From Marinovum sp034669705 (GTDB lineage Bacteria; Pseudomonadota; Alphaproteobacteria; Rhodobacterales; Rhodobacteraceae), in contig NZ_JAXMOR010000024.1 in NCBI RefSeq assembly GCF_034669705.1, positions 1 through 64,000 on the forward strand: a DNA stretch of 64,000 nucleotides, in the 5' to 3' direction. The notes below the pieces were generated by a model. It saw nothing but the letters and a program-made list of their open reading frames with translations, was not told the DNA's origin and searched no databases. Position 1 is the first letter of the stretch. Every line of letters starts with the position of its first letter. Position numbers and translations under genes: made by a program. Shown one piece after another: positions 1-7,013 of this stretch.

Positions 1-122
1 CTATTTGAAGGCGACCCTTGAAGCCATCGCCGCCGGTCACCCGGCCAGCAGGATCGACGAGCTGCTACCTTGGAACTTCACCCCGTCAAGCTGATCCCGC
101 GTGGGGCGCAGACAGCGCTTAC
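1..122 (+). mobile_element. End of an IS66-family insertion sequence, cut by the window edge
   Basis: The element enters from the left edge. It carries the last 30 codons of an IS66-type transposase, followed by a putative terminal inverted repeat that ends in GCGCTTAC at 115-122. IS66 elements characteristically end in GTAAGC on the outer strand, which is what the reverse complement gives here. The next 8 bases (123-130, GATGATGC) are candidate target duplication, but the other end lies outside the window so this cannot be confirmed. Confidence 0.7.
2..94 (+). CDS. IS66 family transposase, C-terminal 30 residues (partial)
   Basis: The frame open at the left edge encodes the conserved IS66 C-terminal tail, with HPASRIDELLPW at residues 14-25 of the visible part, ending at TGA 92-94. 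This tail lies just after the DDE catalytic domain in IS66 transposases and corresponds to the IS66_C (DUF4372-like) end of the protein. Only the tail can be seen, so whether the gene is intact is unknown. No accessory tnpA/tnpB frames of IS66 are visible in the window. Confidence 0.7.
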   Translation, partial: YLKATLEAIAAGHPASRIDELLPWNFTPSS

Positions 123-601
123 GATGATGCATGCTCATGAGCTTGCTCCCTGTTGAGGCGCTTCCAGCGCTTCAAATTTCGAACGCTTGGCGTCCGGACT
201 GCCTTCATGGCGGGTCAAGGGTGGTAGAGCTCACGTTCACGTGCTCTTCGTGCCAGACATGTAGTTGCAGAATTTTCCCGCGCAACCCATCAAGATAATG
301 TTTTTGTGTGTGTTTTTCCTTCGTCTTTTGCTAATTTGGCCGAGAGCCGCTGCAGGGAGAAGGACCCACGGGTTCGATCAAGTCTCACTCAGCGAACTAA
401 GCTCTCGAGCACCTCGTACTTTCCGTTCTTTTCCGTGAACGTCCGGACGATGTTTTCCGAAAAGTTTGAGCTAATGGGATGAACTGCCTTCCCATCAACC
501 CGCTGCCACCGTGGCGGGCATAGGTGGAGAGAGAAGCATCTGATGTGTCAATCGGCAGCGAACTTTGGCTCTCACTCAAAGTTGATGCACCTTCTCAACT
601 A
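123..601. other. Gene-free accessory DNA between two transposon remnants
   Basis: This stretch has no convincing coding sequence on either strand. Base composition is lower in GC than the rest of the window, with a T-rich patch near 298-340. Short frames exist (for example minus strand 397-579) but show no recognisable motif. It is probably decayed mobile DNA. Confidence 0.5.
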
Positions 602-814
602 TTATGTCGCGACAAGCCGAGCCTTGAGCAGGTCGATATTCGCGCGACCATACATCTGGCGTTTCAGCGTCTTTAGGCGATGGCCCTCGGTCTGCCCGTT
701 CGACCAAGGTTCCCGCAGCGCGGCGGCAACTGCGGCCTGGTCGCTACGAAGGCCACCGGCGAAGATAGTGCCCCGAGAGGTGGTGTAAGAGCGCCGACCT
801 TCGGAGAGGTCCAA
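602..814 (-). pseudogene. ISL3-like transposase, C-terminal fragment
   Basis: The minus-strand frame ends with a transposase tail typical of the ISL3 (DDE_Tnp_ISL3) group: WSNGQTEGH followed by RLKTLKRQMYGRA and a short end. In intact relatives the catalytic Glu lies in TEG and is usually followed by HIN before RLK. Here two residues are missing at that point, consistent with a small in-frame deletion. The rest of the catalytic domain is absent upstream, so this is a relic and not a functional gene. Confidence 0.65.
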
Positions 815-851
815 GGCTGATCAGGTCGCCACGGCGGACAACCTTGAACTG

Positions 852-1145
852 ATGCGGTGGATGCCCCCACCCAGCGGCATCAGTTCAGAAGAAGGCTATC
901 ACAGTCATGGAGCCGACTATCAGTTGATCTTAGAACAACGGGCATTCCGAGATGTTGGCCAAAGAGAGCTGGCCATCGCAGCGGCTGGCAGAGTTCACAT
1001 AGCACTTGACTATGGGCAGGCACATTTCGACACGATGGATGACGCACACATGACGATGCTGGCTGCGCTAATGACGATCATGATCTACCACCGCTACTGC
1101 GAAGGTTCTTCTTTGATAACACCGGAGCGAAAGGAGGCCGAGTAA
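852..1145 (+). CDS. Unrecognised 97-residue open frame
   Basis: I do not recognise this frame. It has a short methionine-rich hydrophobic patch (MTMLAALMTIMIYH) near residues 68-81, no signal peptide, and no clear ribosome binding site before the ATG. It lies in the mobile-element debris between the transposase relic and tRNA-Arg. It may be a fragment of an island gene or a chance frame. Confidence 0.2.
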   Translation: MRWMPPPSGISSEEGYHSHGADYQLILEQRAFRDVGQRELAIAAAGRVHIALDYGQAHFDTMDDAHMTMLAALMTIMIYHRYCEGSSLITPERKEAE

Positions 1146-1279
1146 AATGAAGCCGAGCGTAGAGCCGCTGGCTGACTTGGCCCTGGCTGATCTGGCCCCT
1201 GCCGGGGGCACATTCATGACGAGATTTTCCAGTCCGGTGCTCAGCGCCTCCCTACATCGCATTAGTGGTTAGATGTTTT

Positions 1280-1356
1280 TGGTGACCCCGGTTGGATTCG
1301 AACCAACAACCTGCCCCTTAGGAGGGGGCTGCTCTATCCAGTTGAGCCACGGGGCC
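1280..1356 (-). tRNA. tRNA-Arg (anticodon CCT)
   Basis: The minus strand folds as a complete cloverleaf: acceptor GGCCCCG paired with CGGGGTC, D stem GCTC/GAGC, anticodon stem GCCCC/GGGGC with loop CTCCTAA (anticodon CCT, reading AGG), T arm GTTGG/CCAAC with loop TTCGAAT, then discriminator A and an encoded CCA end. Length is 77 nt. Its 3' end faces the transposon debris at 1-1270, the usual orientation for a tRNA used as an integration site. Confidence 0.95.
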
Positions 1357-1403
1357 ACTCTTGATGCGAAAACAGTTCGGAAGACTGTTCGCGCGCCGAC
1401 GCT

Positions 1404-1433
1404 ATCCTAACCATCCGTTGTTCTCAAAGGCAA
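1404..1433 (-). promoter_or_regulatory. Possible promoter of tRNA-Arg
   Basis: On the minus strand TTGCCT (1433-1428) and TAGGAT (1409-1404) are separated by 18 bp and sit about 48 bp upstream of the tRNA 5' end. The match to a sigma-70 promoter is reasonable but not strong. It lies between the intact tRNA and the truncated copy. Confidence 0.35.
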
Positions 1434-1445
1434 ACTCTCCTCTTG

Positions 1446-1493
1446 ACCTGTCGCTTAGGAGGGGCCTGCTCTATCCAGTTGAGCCACGGGGCC
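1446..1493 (-). pseudogene. Truncated duplicate of tRNA-Arg (5' part only)
   Basis: These 48 bases match the 5' acceptor strand, D arm and anticodon arm of the intact tRNA-Arg at 1309-1356 with three mismatches. One mismatch is in the anticodon stem and two are near the breakpoint. The T arm and 3' acceptor strand are missing, so no tRNA can form. Both copies have the same orientation. Confidence 0.8.
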
Positions 1494-1703
1494 GCGCAAG
1501 GTCTCACATACCCTCCCACGCTGCCGCTGTCAGCCCGGAAATCCGCGCGATCTGAAACGTCGCCGCAGGCCGGGGCCGGGCGGGGCCCGCGGGTGCGGTT
1601 CCGGACGCATGCGCCGGGGCCCTCGCTCGCCTGCGGCACAGGCGAACTTGAACACCCCCCGCGGAGGGCCTAGTCTGAGCCCAGATCAATCGGGATTATC
1701 CAA

Positions 1704-2726
1704 GTGACCTCAGAGCATAACCGCCCGCTGACGCTTCGCGACGTGTCCGAAGCCTCGGGGGTGTCAGAGATGACGGTGAGCCGGGTGCTGCGCAACCGTG
1801 GCGATGTCAGCGCCGCCACCCGCGAAAAGGTGCTCGCCACCGCCAAGCAGATGGGCTACGTGCCCAACAAGATCGCCGGCGCGCTGGCCAGCCAACGGGT
1901 CAACCTGGTGGCGGTGATCATCCCGTCGCTGTCGAACATGGTGTTTCCCGAGGTGCTGAGCGCGATCAGCGCGGTGCTGGAAGAGACCGAGCTGCAGCCG
2001 GTGGTGGGCGTCACCGACTACATGCCGGAAAAGGAAGAGCGGGTACTCTTCGAGATGCTGTCCTGGCGGCCCTCCGGGGTGATCATTGCCGGACTCGAAC
2101 GGTCAGACGCCTCGCGCGCCATGCTCAAGGCCTCCGGCATCCCGGTGGTCGAGATCATGGACACCGACGGCATCCCGATCGACGCCGCTGTGGGCATTTC
2201 GCACCGCCGCGCCGGTCGGCAGATGGCCAAAGCGATCCTCAAGCAGGGCTATGAGAACATCGGCTTCATGGGCACCAAGATGCCGCTCGACCACCGGGCC
2301 CGCAAACGCTTCGAGGGGTTCACCGAGGAGCTGGCCCGCAATGGTGTCGAGATCATGGACCAGGAGTTCTATTCCGGCGGCTCGGCGCTGGCCAAGGGGC
2401 GCGAGATGACCAAGGCGATGATGGAGCGCACGCCGGACCTGGATTTCCTGTATTATTCCAATGACATGATCGGTGCGGGCGGGCTGTTGTGGCTGATGGA
2501 GGCGGGCTATGACATCCCCGGCCGCATCGGGTTGGCCGGGTTCAACGGCGTCGAGCTGCTGCAAGGCCTGCCGCGGCAGCTGGCGACGATGGATGCCTGC
2601 CGGCGCGACATCGGCAAGCGGGCGGCGCAGATCCTCGTCGAGCGTCTGGAGGGCAACGGCAGCGACGCGCGGGTCTTCGAGATGACCCCGACGATCAGTT
2701 TCGGCGATACCCTGAAACGCTATTGA
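1704..2726 (+). CDS. LacI family transcriptional regulator
   Basis: A 340-residue LacI/GalR-type regulator with the normal architecture. The helix-turn-helix lies at about residues 10-30 (LRDVSEASGVSEMTVSRVLR), with the hinge helix ending near residue 60 and a periplasmic-binding-protein-like effector and dimerisation domain from about 65 to the end. It resembles the gluconate-type (GntR/IdnR) branch of LacI regulators, so a sugar acid or related effector is likely but not shown. The start is GTG at 1704. No sugar genes adjoin it, so its target operon is probably elsewhere. The gene is the first core-like gene after the tRNA-associated accessory DNA. Confidence 0.9.
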   Translation: MTSEHNRPLTLRDVSEASGVSEMTVSRVLRNRGDVSAATREKVLATAKQMGYVPNKIAGALASQRVNLVAVIIPSLSNMVFPEVLSAISAVLEETELQPVVGVTDYMPEKEERVLFEMLSWRPSGVIIAGLERSDASRAMLKASGIPVVEIMDTDGIPIDAAVGISHRRAGRQMAKAILKQGYENIGFMGTKMPLDHRARKRFEGFTEELARNGVEIMDQEFYSGGSALAKGREMTKAMMERTPDLDFLYYSNDMIGAGGLLWLMEAGYDIPGRIGLAGFNGVELLQGLPRQLATMDACRRDIGKRAAQILVERLEGNGSDARVFEMTPTISFGDTLKRY

Positions 2727-2747
2727 CCGGGCTGCGGGGAGCGCGGT

Positions 2748-2812
2748 GCAGGGGGCTCTGCCCCCGTCCTTGCAGGACTCCCCCGCGGTATTTTCAAACA
2801 GAAGAAGCAGGG
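2748..2812 (+). repeat. Dispersed intergenic repeat, copy A
   Basis: This copy begins with a hairpin GGGGGCTCTGCCCCC and continues with a second C-rich/G-rich arm, a short T run and an AGAAGAAG-like end. Related copies occur near 18740, 30505, 44922 and, unusually, inside xdhA at 50545. It sits just after the LacI gene and may act as a terminator. Confidence 0.6.
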
Positions 2813-2847
2813 GCGCGCGCCTGTCTTCGGGCCGGGGGGCTGCCGGC

Positions 2848-4044
2848 ATGCTGAGGCTCGACAACCGCGCGGCGCGGCGGCTGTTCCTGCACCGGCACAG
2901 GCTGGCCGAGGCGCCCGAAGGCGCGGCGCAGGGCGCGGCGCTGGAGGAGGTGATCGCGGGGCTGGGTTTCGTGCAGCTCGATTCGATCAACACCGTGGCG
3001 CGGGCGCATGACCTGATCCTCTTTGCGCGCCGGCCGCGGTACCGGCCCGAGGCCCTCTGGCGGCTGGTCGAGGGCCGCCGGCTGTTCGAGCATTGGACCC
3101 ACGATGCGGCGGTGATCCCGATGGGCTTTTATCCGGCCTGGGCGCTGAAGCGGCGGCGCGATGCGGCGCGGCTGGCCGAGCGCTACCGGGTCTGGCAGCG
3201 GCATGAGTTCCAGACCGAGTTCGACCGGGTGCTGGCGATGATCCGCGACCGCGGGCCGGTCTGCAGCCGGGATCTTGGCCCTGACACGCCGCGCAAGGCG
3301 GGCGGCTGGTGGGGCTGGCACCCGGCCAAGACCGCGCTGGAATACCTCTGGCGCAGCGGCACGCTGGAGATCTGTCACCGCTCGGGCTTTCGCAAGTTCT
3401 ACGACCTCTCCGAGCGGGTGGTGCCGGAGGCGTTGCGCGCGGCCGACTGGGGCGCGGCCCGCACCATCGACTGGCTGATGCGCGGGGCGCTTGACCGGCT
3501 GGGGTTTGCCACCGCCGGAGAACTGGCGGATTTCTGGGATATCGTCACCCGGCAAGAGGCCGGGGACTGGTGCGCCGCGGCTTTGGCGCGCGGCGACATC
3601 GTCGAGATCGCTGTCGAGGGGGCCGATGGCAGCGAACGGGTGCATTTCGCCGCGCCCGATGTGCTGGCCGCGGCCGAGGCGGCGCCCCGGCCGCCCGGCC
3701 GGCTGCGGGTGCTCAGCCCGTTCGACCCGGCGCTGCGCGACCGCAAGCGCGCCGAGCGGCTGTTCGGCTTTCACTACCGGATCGAGGTCTTTGTGCCGGA
3801 GGCGAAGCGGCGCTATGGCTACTACGTTTTTCCGCTGCTCGAGGGCGACCGGCTGGTCGGCCGGATCGACATGAAGGCCGACCGCAAGGCCGATGTGCTG
3901 GCCATCACCGCGCTCTGGCCGGAGGCAGGGGTGCGCTTTGGAGCTACCCGCATCGCCCGGCTCGAGGCAGAGCTGACGCGCATGACCCGGCTGGCCGGGG
4001 TGTCGCGGCTGGCCTTTGCCGACGGTTGGCTGCGCCACGGCTGA
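2848..4044 (+). CDS. YcaQ/AlkX-like winged-helix DNA glycosylase
   Basis: A 398-residue protein of the HTH_42 (AlkZ/YcaQ) superfamily, made of tandem winged-helix domains. These monofunctional glycosylases remove alkylated bases and unhook interstrand crosslinks. The family signature Q-x-Q/D near residue 43 is Q43-L44-D45. The QxD form is that of YcaQ/AlkX; AlkZ has QxQ. The frame is open further upstream, to 2746, but that part crosses the intergenic repeat hairpin, so I chose ATG 2848, where the conserved N-terminus begins. The C-terminal part contains the family's FGFHYRIEVFVP-type segment. It stands alone, downstream of the LacI regulator. Confidence 0.85.
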   Translation: MLRLDNRAARRLFLHRHRLAEAPEGAAQGAALEEVIAGLGFVQLDSINTVARAHDLILFARRPRYRPEALWRLVEGRRLFEHWTHDAAVIPMGFYPAWALKRRRDAARLAERYRVWQRHEFQTEFDRVLAMIRDRGPVCSRDLGPDTPRKAGGWWGWHPAKTALEYLWRSGTLEICHRSGFRKFYDLSERVVPEALRAADWGAARTIDWLMRGALDRLGFATAGELADFWDIVTRQEAGDWCAAALARGDIVEIAVEGADGSERVHFAAPDVLAAAEAAPRPPGRLRVLSPFDPALRDRKRAERLFGFHYRIEVFVPEAKRRYGYYVFPLLEGDRLVGRIDMKADRKADVLAITALWPEAGVRFGATRIARLEAELTRMTRLAGVSRLAFADGWLRHG

Positions 4045-4207
4045 CCTGTCATCGCCCTGTCATGCAGGTCCGCTATCACCGGCCTCGGTATTGTTCCCAT
4101 CCCCGGGCAAATTCTAGTGTTCGCTATTTCAGCATATCGGGCGGGCCTATTGCGGCCCGTCCCATTCCCACAGGCTCTGGATCAGGCTCTCTCAGGGCCG
4201 CTCACCA

Positions 4208-4233
4208 AAACAGCCCCGCGCCGGGGGCTGTTT
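4208..4233 (+). terminator. Hairpin terminator after the glycosylase gene
   Basis: AAACAGCCCC (4208-4217) pairs with GGGGCTGTTT (4224-4233) across a 6-nt loop. The 3' arm ends in TTT and the 5' arm starts with AAA, so it could work in both directions. Confidence 0.65.
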
Positions 4234-4527
4234 CGATCCCGTCCGCCGACCGACGAAGGTCGGGCAGGTCCGGCGCTCGGGGAGGAGACAAGAGCCGGGC
4301 CACAGGCGGGAAAGTTGAATTGTCGTGGGTCTGTTAAACTCAAGTGTGCAATAGCCATCCCGGATCTGTCAAGAAAAACGCCGGTAGCGCTAAATCTATG
4401 CGCATTTGAGCAACACCCGATTTGAGGGCGCAGCGACGATCGCTTTTCAAACCGCTTGCGGGCCGTCCCGAGCGCCGAAAGCCACCGCTATGCGTCCCTC
4501 GCAACCCGGGTTTTCGATCGCGACACT

Positions 4528-4557
4528 GGTCAAAATGCTGCACCTGCACAATATATT
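4528..4557 (+). promoter_or_regulatory. Possible promoter of the DUF1127 gene
   Basis: TATATT at 4552-4557 is a plausible -10 box, placing the start of transcription about 35 nt before the ATG. The -35 match (GGTCAA, 18 bp upstream) is weak. The segment is rich in TGC/GCA words (TGCTGCACCTGCAC), similar to the region before the acyl-CoA dehydrogenase gene at 56647. Confidence 0.3.
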
Positions 4558-4598
4558 CTGCAACACAGCGACACACGGACGAGAAAAGGAACGACCAG

Positions 4599-4805
4599 AT
4601 GGCACAGCTGACCACCAACATCACCGACACCCGCCCCGGCCTCTTTGAACGCTTCATGGACTTCATGGTGAGCATTGCCGAGAGCAACAGCCGCATGCGC
4701 CGTGTCGAGTTTCTCAACTCGCTCTCCAACGACGAGCTCAAGGCCCGTGGCCTGCGCCGCGAAGACATCGTGCGTCACGTCTTTGCCGATGCCATGGCGA
4801 TCTGA
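4599..4805 (+). CDS. DUF1127 domain small protein
   Basis: A 68-residue protein with the DUF1127 pattern at the C-terminus: a basic, Arg-rich helix RRVEFLNSLSNDELKARGLR followed by a short acidic end. DUF1127 proteins are small, often stress-induced and RNA-associated in alphaproteobacteria; some bind sRNAs and influence RNA turnover. Here the arginine content is moderate. The ATG is preceded by AAAGGA at a good distance. The stop is only 7 bp from the end of the convergent GST gene. The function in this organism is inferred from family only. Confidence 0.85.
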   Translation: MAQLTTNITDTRPGLFERFMDFMVSIAESNSRMRRVEFLNSLSNDELKARGLRREDIVRHVFADAMAI

Positions 4806-4812
4806 GCCGGGC

Positions 4813-5412
4813 TCAGCCCTCGGGTTTACCCAATGCACGGGCGCGTCCGAATGCCGGACGCGCCCGCATTCGTGAGAGATACTGCGCCAGTGGCGCGTCG
4901 GGCTCGGGGAACCGGGCCGAGATCGCCCAGTTGCAGCAATGGGTCAGCAGGATGTCCGGCACGGTCATCATCTCGCCCATGACAAAGGGCCCGGCCAGAC
5001 GTTCGCCCAGCCGGGCGAGGTTGCGGGCGTATTCCGCTTTCAGGCTCTCCTTGACCTCCGGCACGCGCTCGTCCTCCGGCAGGACAAAGCTGTGGCGCGC
5101 GGCGGTCCAGAGCAGGCTGTCGAGCTCGTCGAGTACCGCGAAGCTGAAGGCATCCTGTCTGGCGCGCTCGAGGCTGCCTGCGGGGTAGGTCAGCGCTTCG
5201 TGGGTGTCGGCGAGATAGGTGACGATGGCGGTGGAATCGGTGAGCACCGCGTCGCCATCAAGCAGCACCGGGATCTTGCCGGCCGGGCTGTGCGCCGTGA
5301 CCTCGGGCGTATGCGGCCGCGCCGGCACATGTTCATAGGCCGCACCCAGCTCTTCGAGCATCCAGAGCACGCGGAAGCTGCGGCTGGCGACGCCGCCGAT
5401 CACGGTATACAT
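4813..5412 (-). CDS. Glutathione S-transferase family protein
   Basis: A 199-residue protein with an N-terminal thioredoxin fold (about 1-75) and an all-helical C-terminal domain. The glutathione-binding region is visible as GKIPVLLDGD, followed by LTDSTAIVTYLAD, with the Ser-after-acid that contacts the glutathione gamma-glutamyl group. The active-site loop near residue 10 has Ser (VASRSFR) where catalytic Ser/Cys residues sit in related GSTs. The frame also opens at GTG 5430, but ATG 5412 is preceded by GGGGGAGA at a normal spacing and fits the family start. The substrate is unknown. Confidence 0.88.
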   Translation of the reverse strand: MYTVIGGVASRSFRVLWMLEELGAAYEHVPARPHTPEVTAHSPAGKIPVLLDGDAVLTDSTAIVTYLADTHEALTYPAGSLERARQDAFSFAVLDELDSLLWTAARHSFVLPEDERVPEVKESLKAEYARNLARLGERLAGPFVMGEMMTVPDILLTHCCNWAISARFPEPDAPLAQYLSRMRARPAFGRARALGKPEG

Positions 5413-5477
5413 GGCTGGTTCTCCCCCCACCTGACGCCGCGAGCTTATGCGCAGGGTCGGCGCGCGTGCAACCGGAA

Positions 5478-6503
5478 CTAGCGGCTGGCCCCCAGCATCG
5501 CGAGGCGGATCAGCATCCGCTCCACCAGCGCCATCGCCGGGGCGTTTTGACCGGCCGAACGCAATTGCAGGTCGGTATCGGTCAACAGCGAGATCGCCTG
5601 ATCGAGCCGGTGCGCGCCCCAGGCGCTGGCCTGCCGGGTCATCCGGTCGCGCCGGGGGCCAAAGATCGGCGGGCGCATGGCCGCGATCCCGCGCGCCGCG
5701 CCGTCCGGATGACTGGCGGCTGCATGGAGCGCGCGAAAGTGTCGCATGGCAGCAATCACCAGCCCCACCGGCTGGGTGCCCTGCGCGGCCAGTCGCGCCA
5801 GCATCGGGCCGATCTCGCGGGTCTTGGCCTCGGCCACGATATTGAGCACGTCGTCGAGCTCGGCCTCGGTCGAGACCGGGGCCACGGCGGCGATATCCTC
5901 TGGGGTCACCGGCGTGGCATCGCCGTGCTTGTAGAGCGCCAGCTTTTCCAGCGTCTGGCGGAAATCGCCGGGATCGAGCGCGCGAGAGAGCGTGGTGATG
6001 TCTTCCATCGCCGCGCCGCCGATGGTGACGCCGGCGCGGTTCAGCTCGGCCTCGATCTCGGCGCGCGACGGCGGGTCGTCATAGATCGCTGCGGCGTAGG
6101 CGTTGGGATGCGCCTCGAAGGCCTTGCGGATCTTCGACGTTGCCTTGAGCTGGCCGGCGGTGACGACGATCTGGGCATCGCCCTCGGCCCAGTCCTCGAG
6201 CGCGGCAAGGATCGCAGGCGCGGCCACATCCGTGGCCTCCTCGACAAAGGCGACGCGCGGACCGGGGAAGAAGCCGATCGCCTTGACCGCGTCGATCAGC
6301 AGGGTGGGCTGCTTGCGCAGATCGCCGCCGGGGATGCGGGTAAGGCGCATCTCGGCCTCGCCCGCAGGCCCGACCAGCGCCGCGATCACCTGCTGGCGCT
6401 TCAGCGCCACGCGCATGCCGTCGGGGCCGTAGATCAGCAGGCCGGTGCGGCGCGGATCGGGCTTGGCGAAATAGCCGGGGGCTTCGCGGGGCGAGAGTTT
6501 CAT
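5478..6503 (-). CDS. holA: DNA polymerase III subunit delta
   Basis: A 341-residue delta subunit of the clamp loader, which opens the beta sliding clamp on DNA. The N-terminal AAA+-like domain lacks a functional Walker A, as expected for delta: the equivalent loop is LLIYGPDGMR at about residues 22-31. The alphaproteobacterial delta N-terminus and the C-terminal collar domain (about 220-341) are present at normal length. It is the last gene of leuS-lptE-holA, starting 15 bp after the lptE stop, a conserved order in alphaproteobacteria. Confidence 0.93.
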   Translation of the reverse strand: MKLSPREAPGYFAKPDPRRTGLLIYGPDGMRVALKRQQVIAALVGPAGEAEMRLTRIPGGDLRKQPTLLIDAVKAIGFFPGPRVAFVEEATDVAAPAILAALEDWAEGDAQIVVTAGQLKATSKIRKAFEAHPNAYAAAIYDDPPSRAEIEAELNRAGVTIGGAAMEDITTLSRALDPGDFRQTLEKLALYKHGDATPVTPEDIAAVAPVSTEAELDDVLNIVAEAKTREIGPMLARLAAQGTQPVGLVIAAMRHFRALHAAASHPDGAARGIAAMRPPIFGPRRDRMTRQASAWGAHRLDQAISLLTDTDLQLRSAGQNAPAMALVERMLIRLAMLGASR

Positions 6504-6518
6504 GACGGGCTTTCGGGG

Positions 6519-7013
6519 TCAGAGATCGGGCGCGGCAAGCACCAGCTCCTGGATCACGCGGTCGGCGAGGATCACCATCATCCGCTCTTCGGCATCGCGC
6601 TTGGCCTGCAGCGTGGCGACGGTGGAACCGGAGGCGGAATAGCCGGTGAAATGCCGCAGCGTATTGCTGTCGAGCACCTCGCCGCTGCCGGCGCGGCGCA
6701 GCGCATAGGTGACCCGGCCGAGCACCTGATAGCGGGTCAAGGCGCCGTCGGAGGTACTGGCCGAGCTCTCCTCGGACAGCGACAGGGTCAGCCCCAGCGC
6801 GTAGGGCGCATCGGCCCCGCCGGCGCCGAGCCGTTCCTCGATCCGGCGGGTGACCACATAGGCGTTGCGGCTGCCCGGCGTGTCGATGCGGATGGCGTTC
6901 TGCAGCTTGCTGGCGGCACCATTGGTGCCATAGGCCGGGGCAAAGCCGCAGCCCGCCAGCGTCGCCGCAGCGAGCCCGCCGAAAAGCAGGCTGCGTCGGT
7001 CAGACAACCACAT
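6519..7013 (-). CDS. lptE: LPS assembly lipoprotein LptE
   Basis: A 164-residue lipoprotein with a twin-Arg/hydrophobic signal and lipobox LAGC (Cys22). LptE plugs the LptD barrel in the outer membrane and helps deliver lipopolysaccharide to the surface. The gene lies between leuS and holA, the position typical of lptE in alphaproteobacteria. Its start codon overlaps the 3' end of leuS by 14 bp, suggesting translational coupling. Sequence similarity in this family is low, so the position and lipobox carry much of the weight. Confidence 0.88.
   Translation of the reverse strand: MWLSDRRSLLFGGLAAATLAGCGFAPAYGTNGAASKLQNAIRIDTPGSRNAYVVTRRIEERLGAGGADAPYALGLTLSLSEESSASTSDGALTRYQVLGRVTYALRRAGSGEVLDSNTLRHFTGYSASGSTVATLQAKRDAEERMMVILADRVIQELVLAAPDL

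Larger units (their letters stand above)
4045..4598. other. 554-bp intergenic region before the DUF1127 gene
   Basis: No credible gene is visible. The region contains a strong hairpin terminator (4208-4233) and a TGC-rich, AT-containing segment (4535-4562) just upstream of the DUF1127 gene that may hold its promoter. The stretch 4240-4530 shows no clear signal. A small RNA cannot be excluded by eye. Confidence 0.5.

Noticed and set aside
397..579. 60-codon minus-strand frame
   Set aside because: No motif, no ribosome site, in decayed mobile DNA.
698..712. GTTC-N7-GTTC match (LexA-like)
   Set aside because: It lies inside the transposase relic's coding sequence, with no promoter context.
1373..1391. 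GTTC repeat with an 8-base spacer near the tRNA
   Set aside because: The spacing is 8, not 7, so it is not a LexA operator.
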